Source: Nautilus pompilius (taxonomy: Eukaryota; Mollusca; Cephalopoda; Nautilida; Nautilidae). From it: a stretch of DNA of 64,000 nt. The stretch lies in NCBI GenBank assembly GCA_018389105.1, contig JACATO010001555.1, positions 186,001 to 250,000 on the forward strand, read 5' to 3'. The position numbers and the translations under genes are program-made. Of the stretch, positions 44,787-57,238 are shown piece after piece. The stretch's first letter is position 1; every line of letters begins with the position of its first letter. Under the pieces are notes generated by a model. That model saw only the letters and a program-made list of their open reading frames with translations. It was not told where the DNA came from and did not search any database.

Positions 44787-47700
44787 GTTGTTGTTGTTGC
44801 TGTTGTTGTTGTTGTTAATTCTTCCTTGCTTGCCCCTTTCCAGCGCCTGCTAACCGCGGCTTATTCGGCCAGTGTGAATGTCGAGTGCTGCCATAAACAG
44901 TACAGTAGTGGTACCCGGTGTTGTTTGTCCGTGTAATTATTCTGACTTTGTGCCTTCCTTCCCTCGTTTCCATGGGCGAACCAGAGAGTTTAACCGACCT
45001 GGTCTGGACCGCGATCCGCGTTTCTTTCTCGTAATTGCACCGCCTCAAACCCGCCCTGTTAACCGATGGTCGAGTCTGGTCAGAACACCAGGAGCAAAGG
45101 AATCACGCAGCTTTCTTGTACGCGCTGATTAGCTCGCCCCCCCCCCACTCTTGTTTCTTCAAGGCGGACTTGGTGAAGATTCCTCAATTTCTGAATATAA
45201 GCAAACAAACGACATTAATAATGCAAATCCTTTTGTAAACGAAGCTACTTCTCTGTTTTCAGGTTTGATGTCTGGCTTAACCATGGGCCTGCTTTCTCTT
45301 GATATGATGACATTGAGAATACTGAGAGAGAGCGGCACTTCATCAGAACAGAAGTATGCTAAGACGATCATTCCGGTGGTGAAGCATCACCATCTGTTGT
45401 TAGTCACCCTGCTTCTGGCCAATGCTGTAGCGGTTGAGTCAATGCCAATTTTTCTCGACAGAGTGTCAGACCCAATTGTTGCAATATGTGTTTCAGTTAC
45501 AGCTGTACTGTTCTTTGGCGAGTAAGTGCTTTTAACTTATATTTACAAACACGCATTATTGCTAACCCCTCGTTACATTTCTGATGGCTGGCACCAGTCC
45601 TTCCTTTATGACTTTTACTGAAGCCTGACAATTAACAAGAATGTAATTAGTTTATTTATTTTTTTTATTTTTCAGTCTTTAAGTTGTTTGGGATTATTTA
45701 CTTTTTGCATAGTAGTCTGTGCCATTTTACCAATTTGTCTGTACAGTCTAATGAAAACCTTACCTCAAACGATAAATTGTAGAACAAATTGTTTGTTTTG
45801 ATGTATATATGTATGTATAACTAATACATATTTTCAAGTGTATGTGTGTTTCTTTCTTTATTACTCTTTCATGGCTGAACCATAGCATCTGGAGGCCCCA
45901 AATTTTGGGTGTAGGTACTTTAGAATCTTGGCAAGGTTTTAAGCCACCACACTTTGGCCTGAAGCCATTTCTTCCTATGCACTGCCAGGTGCCCCGACTA
46001 GTATATACATTGTTTACTATTAGCAGAATGTTATGTACAGTATGAGCCTGTCTGTTAATTTTTTTGTTTGGAATCACAGTACAAATTCAGATTCAAAAGT
46101 GTTATTGTTGCCAGCAAAATTCATTTCACAATTTTTATCAAAATACACATGTATAGAAAAAAAATAGGACAAGAAGAAAAGATTATAAGTGGTTAACATG
46201 TTACCATACTCAACACTCCAGACAGACAGCTCTGTGAAATGTAACTTTGGTTATTAATGTTCTGTGAGTATAATGTCTGATTTAATTTTGTCTTACCAGG
46301 GTGATACCACAGGCTTTGTGCACTCGATATGGACTAGCAATTGGTGCTACTCTTTCTCCGTAAGTACACACTTGGTGAAGCTGGTGAAATAATAAGCAGT
46401 GCAATGCTTTAAAACAAATTTAACCCAGTGTTAGGAATTTTAAAAAAAATCTACTGATTACCTAATGTGATCATAAAATATGAATTTCTCTTATTTGCAA
46501 ATATATATATATATATATACAGGTGCATCTCAAAAAATTAGAATATTGTGGAAGAGTTCAATATTTTTTGTCAGTTATTTCAGAAAGTGAAAGTTGTATA
46601 TATTCTAGACTCATTACATGTAAACTAAAATGTTTCAAGCATTTTTTAATTTTAATTTTGATAATTACGGCCTACAGCTAAAAAAAATAGAAAAACGTAT
46701 CTCAAAATATTAGAATATTCCATTTCAAGTTTGAGTAAATCACTGTTTATGCAGTATAAATACCATGAATCTCTCAGTCTGGTTCAGTACACACAATCAC
46801 AATCATGGGGAAGACTGCTGACTTGACAGTTGTCCAGAAGACACTCAATGACACCCTCCACAAGGAGGGTAAGCCACAGAAGGTCATTGCTGAAAGGGCT
46901 GGCTGTTCGCAGAGTGCTGTATCAAAGCATATTCATGGAAAGTTGACTGGAAGGGAAAAGGTGCACAAGCAAGAGGGATGACTGCAGCCTTGAGAGGATT
47001 GTCAAGCAAAGCCGATCCAAGAACTTGAGGGAGCTTCACAAGGAGTGGACTGAGGCTGGAGTCAGTGCATCAAGAGCTACCACACAGACGTGTCCAGGAA
47101 ATGGGCTACAAGTGTCACATTCCTAGTGTCAAGCCACTCCTGAACCAGAGATAATGTCAGAAGTGTCTTACCTGGGCTAAGGAGAAAAAGAACTGGACCG
47201 TTGCTCAGTGGTCCAAAGTCCTCTTTTCAGATGAAAGTAAATTTTGCATTTCATTTGAAAATCAAGGTCCCACAGTCTGGAGGAAGAGTGGAGAGGCACA
47301 GAATCCAAGTTACTCGAAGTCCAGTGTGAAGTTTCCACAGTCAGTGATGATTTGGGGTGCCATGTCATCTACTGGTATTGGTCCACTGTGTTTTATCAAG
47401 TCCGAAGTCATCACAGCCATCTACCAGGAGATTTTAGAGCACTTCATGCTTCCGTCTGCTGACAAGTTTCATGGAGATGCTGATTTCCTTTTCCAGCAGG
47501 ACTTGGCACCTGCCCACAGTGCCAAAACTACTAGTAACTGGTTTGCTGACCATGGTATTACTGTGCTTGATTGGCCAGCCAACTCGCCTGAGTCAAGAGG
47601 AAGACGAGAGACACCAGACCCAACAATACAGATGAGCTGAAGGCTGCTATCAAAGCAACCTGGGTTTCCATAACACCTCAGCAGTGCCACAGGCTGATCG

Positions 47701-50700
47701 CCTCCATGCCACGCCGCATTGATGTAATGATTCGTGCAAAAGGAGCCCCGACCAAGTATTGAGTGCATAAATGAACATACTTTTCAGAAGTTCGACATTT
47801 CTATATTATAAATCCTTTTTTTTAATTGATCTTATGAAATATTCTAATATTTTGAGATACCTTTTTTCTATATTTTTTTTAGCTGTAGGCCATAATTATC
47901 AAAATTAAAATTAAAAAATGCTTGAAACATTTTAGTTTACATGTAATGAGTCTAGAATATATACAATTTTCACTTTCTGAAACAACTGACAAAAAATATT
48001 GAACTCTTCCATGATATTCTAATTTTCTGAGATGCACCTGTACATACTGGCACTTAAAATTTTATAATTATTCATCAGAAGGATATTTTAATGAGAAAGT
48101 CTTGTAAGACAAAAATTCAATCAAAACTAAACTTCTTTATGAATTTTATAATGTTAAATCTTTATGTATATGTATGCTCTAATACATTGATTTATGAAAT
48201 ATGGGATATTTCATTGGTGAATCCACAAATTTGTCTGCCAGTGTATAATTTTTTGTTAATAAAAAGAAATAATCTGCACCATTTTCTTTGTTGTACAGCA
48301 TGAATATCTGGAAAATGTTAAATATAAAGTATTGGAAATAATTATGGAAACACACATCAGATATGCACAAATAACAAGTAATTGTAACTGAGAGACGTAT
48401 AATACATACAGCACTATTACAGAAAACAGACAAAAAACAAAATGAATACATTGTACAGTACTTTAATATTTGGTATGTGAGCCCTTTGTTTTATGTAAAG
48501 CACGAGACATTTCCATGCTCCCATACAGGTTATCAGTGTATGACTGGAATGTTGGTTCCTAATATCCTGTAGCACTTTCCACAATTCATCCAAGATATTT
48601 GGTTGTTGTTTGACTTTCTCGGTTGCTATATAACCAAATATAGCCTCAATCATGTTCAACCAGGGCCTTAGGAGTGTTCCATCAGCCTCTTTATTGTTTT
48701 AGATAGTTTTTTACCAAACTGATCATTGCTTTAGGTGATTGTCATTTGGAAGATGAATCCCTGCCCAATGAAATGTCTTCCTGAGGAAATGGCATGATGA
48801 ATGAGAAACTACCTGTACCTGTCAGCAGTTGATATAGCTTTGATTTTATGCAAATCTCTGATAGCCTTGGCTGATATGCAACCCACACTTGTATCGATCC
48901 ACCCCCATACTTCACTGTAGGTGTTCCTTGTCCACCTGTGAATAAACTGTCACTGATTATTGCCAAGCAGTTAAAGCTTGGACTCGTCTGTAAAGAGCAC
49001 CACCTTCCAGGTTTGGTATCCCAATGTTTCGTTTCTGCTGCCAATTTCAGCCTTAAAGTTTGATTGCCTCTTCTCAGCAAAGGCTTTTGGGCAGCTACAC
49101 TTCCTTTGAGACCATTCTGCATTAATGTGTATCCTACTGTTGATAAAATCATTAACATCTATACTTGCAGCTGGGCCACTTGCAAGATCTCCACTGGCTC
49201 AATGTCAGCCATGTAGCGAACACACATTGAGGTACTGGACATCAGTTTTGGAGAGTTTGGACTTTCTCCCTTGACTACGTCTATTGTCAATAGTATCAGT
49301 TTCACATATCTTTCTCAGTCTCACCTACAGCCTTTTCTCAAACATGAAATCTGGCTGCCATCTTCCACATTGAGTAGCCTTCACCAGCAAGACTTGGATG
49401 ACCAGTTGCAGTGGTACCATAACAACACGTAATAGATTTGCATCCTGCGTTATTTGAATTTTACGCCCCATTTTTTTCTCTGTTACCATAATTACTTCCA
49501 ATACTGATTTCTTTTTAGCACTTGATAAAGATGATTATTTAAATATGTTTCTTATGAAGCATCTTTGCCTGATTGATCATATTTATTCACCTGGTTTTAT
49601 GCATGACTAAATTAGTCAAAAAGATTGTTTTCTGGAATTTTTTCCTTATTGAATGGACCACTTTTGAGAGTTGCAAATGTGTGCAATAATCAAACTTCTA
49701 ATTTTCGTTTTATTTTTGTCAGAATTGTTATATCTATAACCTTTTCTCTCTTTTTTTTTTAAAGCTTTGTCTACTTCCTCATGGGACTTCTGTTCCTTAT
49801 AGCCTGGCCTATTTCTAAATTTCTTGACTGTTTGTTTGGTAAGGAACATGACATGTTTTATCGGCGGGCACAGCTAAAAGCTCTTGTAGATATACATGCT
49901 CAGCCGGGGAAGGTGGAAAAAATTCCAACGGAAGCAAACCTTGAACAGCTGACATCTGACGAAGTAATGATTATCAAGGTATTTTTTTGCTTTATTTATC
50001 CATTCTTTTCCACTAGAGACACCTTTATAAAAAAATACCAGTTTTTGGATTATGTTCCATATTTCTAATGTTCTAAGGGGCCCTTTTTCAGGTGGTGGTA
50101 ATAAGATGCAAAGGATTCGTGTGTCAGCTGACAGAGCTGAGTTATTTTTTTAAAATAAAAACATTAGTACAACTGGCCAAAAATAGGGAATAAAAAATCA
50201 TTGTTAAAGAACACTGCCTAAGCATTGAAAATTACATGTCAGTAATAGTAGCACTTATTTTACTCTGTTGCCTGTTGGTAAAAGAGAGAAATTGTTACAA
50301 TTATGCTTTTTTGTTCACGCAAGCCTCATGTGTGTTTTGTTTTTTTGAAAACAAAAATTGGATGTGGAATTTGAATGTGGATGGAGACGTGTATCAGCAA
50401 ATGAGCTATACCGGTTTTCCCCAAATACTGTGGATTATGGTTTGCTTAGTGTCAGGTTCACCTTATACACGATTCCTTGAAATTAAGATATACCATTTCT
50501 CACAAATTACCCACCTAAATTCCTTTTGCTTTTATGTAAACAAACAAAAAAATGATTATAGCTAAGTCAAACAATTCCCTATAATTGTTGTTGAGAACAC
50601 TGATTTTAAATATTTCTATTTTGATTTTTTGTTCACTGATAATAAAGAAAGTAGCTTAGCATTATTAATGTCATGTCATATATACAGAGTCCCGGCAAAA

Positions 50701-53700
50701 GAAAATTAGCCCCCTTTGCAGATATAAATATTTGTATTGCATCACATATATACACTTAAGAGTCAAACAAAATAGCAGAAAACATTAAATTACTATCTAT
50801 ACCTTTTCCTTATGCCTCATGGATGCAATATGAGCTTGTATGATAAAATGGTCTATATTTTTGCTCAAATCGGTAAATTTTTCTTTCAAAACTGCTAGAT
50901 ATTTTGCTTTTTTTTTGTAGTTGGTGATCAAGATGCTCACCAGAATGTGTTCAGTCAAATCAGGGATTCTAGGTTTCCAGGGAAGGATCTGCAGCTCATT
51001 TTGTCTTATCCATTTCATGGTGGTTTTGGAGTAGTGTCTTGAACTGCAGACCCCTTGTTTGAAAAGTTACACAAGATGATTCTTGAGAATGAATACGTAA
51101 GGGACAATTCAGACGTCTCTTGATGAACACCGGGTCATTCTTTCTAGTGTCCCAAATGTCTGCCTACGCCATTACACTAAAATCACAGATTTTGAACTAT
51201 AAGCAGGCCTCTTGAAATACCCAACTAGCCTTTATTCTCCCTAATGTTTGACTATCTGACTTGAATTTACAAAATTGAGACTCAGAGAACAGAACAGACA
51301 TCCAAAATATCATAGGTCTGTGCATCCTGATTTCATGCAAGTCAGTGCTTTACATTGGCTTCTGAAAACGGGAGATTTTGTTGAGCCAAGTGTCCATTAT
51401 AGCCCAGTTTATGTAAATAATGTTGAACTGTACATCGGCGATATCTGCAAGTATTCCCCTGGTAAACAAAGGGCTTTTCTGGTTTGTCCTGTAACCAGTG
51501 ATGGCTGAGTCGATGGTTAGCTGCTCTTTATTTGCCTAATGAAAATTAACATTAATGTTGAGCATTATCCCATTTGTGAGCTCAAGATTTGGTGGTATTT
51601 GCCTCTCATTTTGATCACAGCATGATTGTTTAATTATGTGGCTTTGTGTAAATGGTGATATATCCTGATTGCTAACAGTATGAGGTATTTTTAATATTCC
51701 TCAACTTTCTTGCCCGACGCATGCTATTTTTAGTCTTGTGGATAACATGGTCTCTTCCTTTATTTTCATGGCTGCTCATTTTATTTTGGCAGGGCTCTAT
51801 ACATGTATGTGTTTATATGTATTATTATTAATTTAGTTTAATTAAAAATATGACAATGAACTGGTTGTTCACAGTACACCATGCTTTCAAGCAATTCTCA
51901 GTAGTGCAGGGTAGAGATAATTTTCTCAATCAGTCAGCTTTATAAAATTGTAACTGAAAGCTTTTGTAATTTGCTATCATTCTGAAATGCCCTACTGTAG
52001 TAAATTTTAAATATTTTTAAAGAAATAGATTAGAACAACAATCATTGAAGCCATGCACATGCGTTGTCTTGTCTTTCTGTAATGGAATTATAATTGAATG
52101 TTTTGTATGGATGGCTCAGATGTAGGATTGCCTTTGGTTTGTCTGTTCCTGGAATTTATTATCTTCCTTATCAATACTAATATTCCACTTGAAGCAGCAG
52201 TCATCGGAGTTGGATTTCTTGGATATAGCTTAATATTTCATTGTTACTTACATTGTCATTATATAAAAAAAAGAAGATGATGGAGAAGAATTGAGTGGGG
52301 ATGTAATTTAGGAATCTTCCTTATGCAGGTATACATATCATGCTGAGACATTCAATAAGTTGTAGAATTTTAAAATGCTTGAAAAATTGCTTGTAACTTA
52401 TTGCTTTCATAACAGTTTTCAAAACTCAAAAGATTTGTTCTTTCTTTTGCAAGGATGAACTAATATGTTGATACTGATTGTAATCAGGTGTATCTTTTGC
52501 CTAATTAAGCAAAATGACTAATGTGCATTTGTAATAATGAGTTTGATAGCTATTCTGTCAAGATTGAGATGGTCAGAAGGCATGAGGTTATTTCTGTTTC
52601 TCCTCCCATTTAAGACATTTGTATTTCTCTGCCAGGGAGCTTTGGACATGAGTACCAAAACAGCTAAGAATGCAATGATGCCTTTGCAGGATGTCTATCT
52701 GCTGAGCTCAAATGACTGCATTGACAGAAAAACAATGGAAGCTGTGAGTTTTTCCCTTTTAAAATTGGTCCAACTCTTGTTTTCTTTTCCGAAAAAAATC
52801 GTAATAGCTGTTTCTATTTGTGTTGTGCTCAGAATAATTTGTGCATGTTGTCTGTCAGCTCTTTTCAAGAGTAATGCTGACAGACTTAATCATGCCTTCA
52901 ACATTTTTGATTCCACCAGAAGTTCTAATCTTGCATTGACAGTACCATGGCCTCATTATTAGTTACTGTGATCATCAGTAGACTTTAGTTCTACTCACAG
53001 GCTAACCATTTGACATCTTTCACTACACCATTTTCTGGAAATAAAAGCAGATGCAAAACGATGATATGTGAATAGAAAAGCTTATTTTTACATTTATTAT
53101 TAAGCAGAGAATCCCTGATACATGCCAGCATTGTTCTCAGTTGTGCTTACATTCTCTTCGTCACCTCCCCCTAATGGTTGATGTCTGAGGATATTTTGCA
53201 GCATTGTTGGGTACCAGCCTTGGTGACCAAGTGAGTGGTTGCCTAGGCACAGCTGGGGGCTCTTGAGTGGTTGTCAAGCTGCAAGCCAGTCAAGAATTAC
53301 TCGTTGAATTGCTATCACCTACCTGGAAAACCCTACTAGAATTCTTTATTTTTAGATGTAGGAGAGGAATACGCATGGTCACTGGCAGAGAAGAAACCAG
53401 GTATGTCAAACCAAGCCGGTCCAATCCAGGATTCTAATTCTGGCTCTCAACTTTGGCAGTCCATTAGTCTACCATGGGACCATCACATTGCCCTGTGCTT
53501 ACGATTGGTTACTTTTTACTCAGAGGGAGAAATCATTGATTACTGAGTGTGTATATGTGTCTTAACAGAATTAGCCCATGAATTTTATCTATTTCAGATC
53601 CTGCGTTATTCTCACTCTCGGGTTCCTGTCTATGATGAGCAGGAAAAAGCCATTGTTGGCCTTTTGTTGGTCAAAACCCTTATTATGCTAAGTCCAAATG

Positions 53701-56700
53701 ATGCAACTCCAGTTCGAGAACTCATGAAAACCACATCATTTCACAGAGTTCCTTTTGTGCCAGAGACAATGCCTTTGTTTGATCTCTTGAACCTATTTCA
53801 GACAGGCAAAAGTAAGTTGAAACTAGTTTGGTTTTTTTAAAAAAATTCAGTCCTCAAAAATCTTTTCCTTGGTAAAATACAAACTTAAAAAAAGGCAAAA
53901 TTTGTAGGTCATCTCATACATTATTTTTGTACATTAATTTTCTTTAGCCTAGTGGCAGCTCATTCCAGCAGTGTGTTCTGTTGCTGAAGCTATTGTCCAT
54001 TTCCAGACAGGCTGGTCACATGGTAATTGTAGCATTTGCTGGCATCCAGTTTTCCCAAGTAAACATGACAGAAGGGTTTTGTGATGGTTTTGCAAAGATG
54101 TTGCTAATCTACTTTCCCAGAATTGCAGTGAGTGATGAAAAATTCAGACTTCATTTTGATAAATTCAAGCCCCTTTTTTTCTTTTTTTTCCCCGTCATTT
54201 ACCGGTAATTGGGGGTCTGTATGGTTGTGTTATGTCAGTCTGACAGCATAGGTCTCGTCTTAAAATTTCCCTTTTCCAAACTTAGTTCAAACTGTAAGAT
54301 GGTCATTTATATACGGAAGCCACTTTAAATTCAGATAGTATTATTGTATTTTAATGTCACTTCAGGCCATTTGTGTATTGTTACGGAAGATAGTTCATCT
54401 GAACAGCCACTAGAGGCAAAATGTGAACCACCCGATAATGCTGAGCCTACAGCTGTCTTGGAAAGTAAACAGGGAGACAAGGTAAAAGAAAAGGTGCTGT
54501 GTGTTTACTGTGAATGCAGATATTGGGGTTCTAAATGTTTACATCTTTTTACTTCAAACCAAATGGCAAATGCTTCTGTTTCTAGAAATTGTTTGATATT
54601 TGGTCACTGGATTTAACTTACCAAATGGTTTAAGAATGCTCTGGAGAGTAGTTTTTAGTTGCCAGGACCATTATTCAATATGACTTATGGCTTTTGTACT
54701 GCTCACCAGGCTGGATACCATTGGTTACAGGCGTTCAAATTCTAATGACCAGCACTTATGTTATAGCATAGTTTTCTTTTACAGACTACTATAGATCTGG
54801 GTTTGTATTCACTGGGTAAATATCTTGATATTTTTTTTTTTTTTAAGATTTTTATTCTCTCTAATTTCCTGACTTTTTCTGTCAGTTCTTCCTTTGTGAA
54901 TATTTTGCTAACTTTAATTCATATGCTCAACCCAAGCTTTAAATTTTCTGCAAATTAGGTGTGGGATGGTGATGGGAATATTCCTGTTGTGTGATTTAAA
55001 GCTGCTATGTTAGGAAATCAAATCTGTTGGAATAAAATATCTGGCACCATTTTTCTTTATTTGTTAACTTTAATAAATGATGCCAATTGAAAAAAGGGAT
55101 GATGTAGCCTGAAAGAAAATGAGTAACTAAGACTAGAAACTGTGCAATGTTAGGAGAGTAGCAGCATCATCTCGGGAAACTAAGTTTTTGCTTGCATTGG
55201 CTTAATTTTCATTGGATAGAATTGCTTGTTACCTTTCAGGGGAGACTAGATCTAGATTATACAGGGGTAACTTGTTACAAGAACAGTAATTTCTATTTAA
55301 ACATAGATGAGGCTAGGTCAGAGCATGTGATGTTGGTTATGGCTCACTATTTTTAATTAGGATTAATTACTGGTGCTATAACAACTGACCTCTGTTACAA
55401 CTAGCCTAATTTCTTCTAAAGCAAATAATTATGAGACTCCATCATTGTAGATTATTGGCATCATAACATTGGAAGATGTGATAGAAGAGCTGATCCAGGA
55501 AGAGATTGTTGATGAGACAGATGTGTTTGTGGACATTCACAAGAAGATCCAAGTTGCAAGAGCCAAAGTAGCGAGGCAGACCAGCTGTTTTGAAAAACTA
55601 GTATGTATAGAGCAGAAGAAACAGTATATTGACAAAAAAATCCAACATGAAATTAAAAGGGACATTTGGTATCAGAAGCAGGTTAAAAAGAAGTATGGAA
55701 CTTTATTAATGTATGTAGCCACAATGTGGCCATTTGTAACTGTTAAAAACAACAGAAGACCTGTTGTCAAGTATCTGAGAACTTTTTACATTTTCTATGA
55801 TTTCTTCCTCAAAATTCTTATTGTTGCAAAGTGAATTTCCCAGCAGCTCTGTTTCTTACTTCATGTCACATATGGCTGACAGTGTGTGGTGGGTGTGACT
55901 GATGTGCTTCAATAATGAAATGAATATTGTTTCACACTTCTCTTTATTGTTTCTCTCTCGTGTGATGAATATTAATCAGTAGTGATTGCATTCAAATAAT
56001 CATCACTCCTTATTGCTCACTGACCATCCTTTTAAATAGTTTTTTTTTAAATGTATTTTTTTAAAATTTATTTACTATTTTAAAAATACACTATCACAGC
56101 TACATTCCGGTAATGTCATCACTTGTGCCAGTGTTGGGCCAGTACTGTCATTATGTCACCTTGGTAAAAACGACGTGTGTCTCTGTTGTGCAGTCATTGA
56201 TGAACGGTATCCTTCACAACATTGTCATTTACAAAGTGGAGTTTACTCAGTGGACCAAAGAGATGCCAGTCTGAGAATGCCAAGTCTGGGCTGTACGGAA
56301 GGTGAGGAAACTCACCATCTTATTTTGTCCATGGCATCTGCTGTTTTGAGGCTTGTGTGAGGTTTGTGAAATCCAGTGAGTACAAACTTAAGAGTAACCA
56401 AAGTTATCCTTAATCACCTCTGTAATATGATGACTGATTCCAAAACCTGCTCAACTTACGACCCCCGATGCATCAGTCTTTGCAGATCAGTTCATTGATC
56501 TTCATGCTGTCTTCATTAACAGCTGTTGTCAGTTACTTGCCGAGCAGCCTGTCTTCAAGTTTATTGTCTGCATATTTTTAGCAATATACCCAGCATCTTA
56601 CAGCACTCACATGGATGTTTGTACACATTCATCGTGCAATGGTGGTTCTCTGTCAGCAAAATCCCCTTGTCGTCTGTATTCAATTACTGCTCTGTTTTGA

Positions 56701-57172
56701 ACTTGCTGTGCTGTTAGGAAATAAAAAGAAAGATTTTCACACAACAGTAACAGGATATATAAAAATATCTTGTGCATAATTATTTTCACACTGAACCATT
56801 TTCCTTTCTTCGCAAAATAAAAAGGGTGGTATTTCTTTTTGGTCTGGTCTCCCTTATGTGCTTGTGCACATATGTATAATATGGTTTTTTTTTTACAATT
56901 TTTGCCATTGTACTGCTAACTATAACAGTTATAAGATTTGTTTGAGTCATCTGGTATCTTTATATCTGTTATAGTTGTGTTTCTGATGACAAGGTTAATG
57001 GCAGAGAGATTTAAAAATGCTAGTTTAAAGAAACATTGCTGATTTTCTTTAATGTTTTTTAAATGATGATTGAATATTTTAAAACAAGTCTGTTATAATT
57101 ATGCTTGCCAGTTCAGTTTGTAGTCATATAAGGGGAATTCTTTTTAACATTATTAGTAACTTTTTGTGATGA

Positions 57173-57238
<66 letters not shown>

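Noticed and set aside
52098-52280. Hydrophobic 60-codon ORF in a CNNM-like intron
   Set aside because: T-rich intron sequence gives hydrophobic codons by chance. It is not needed by the exon phases.
53981-54208. 75-codon ORF starting [14 protein letters not shown] in a CNNM-like intron
   Set aside because: No homology or splice support. The true exons on either side join in phase without it.
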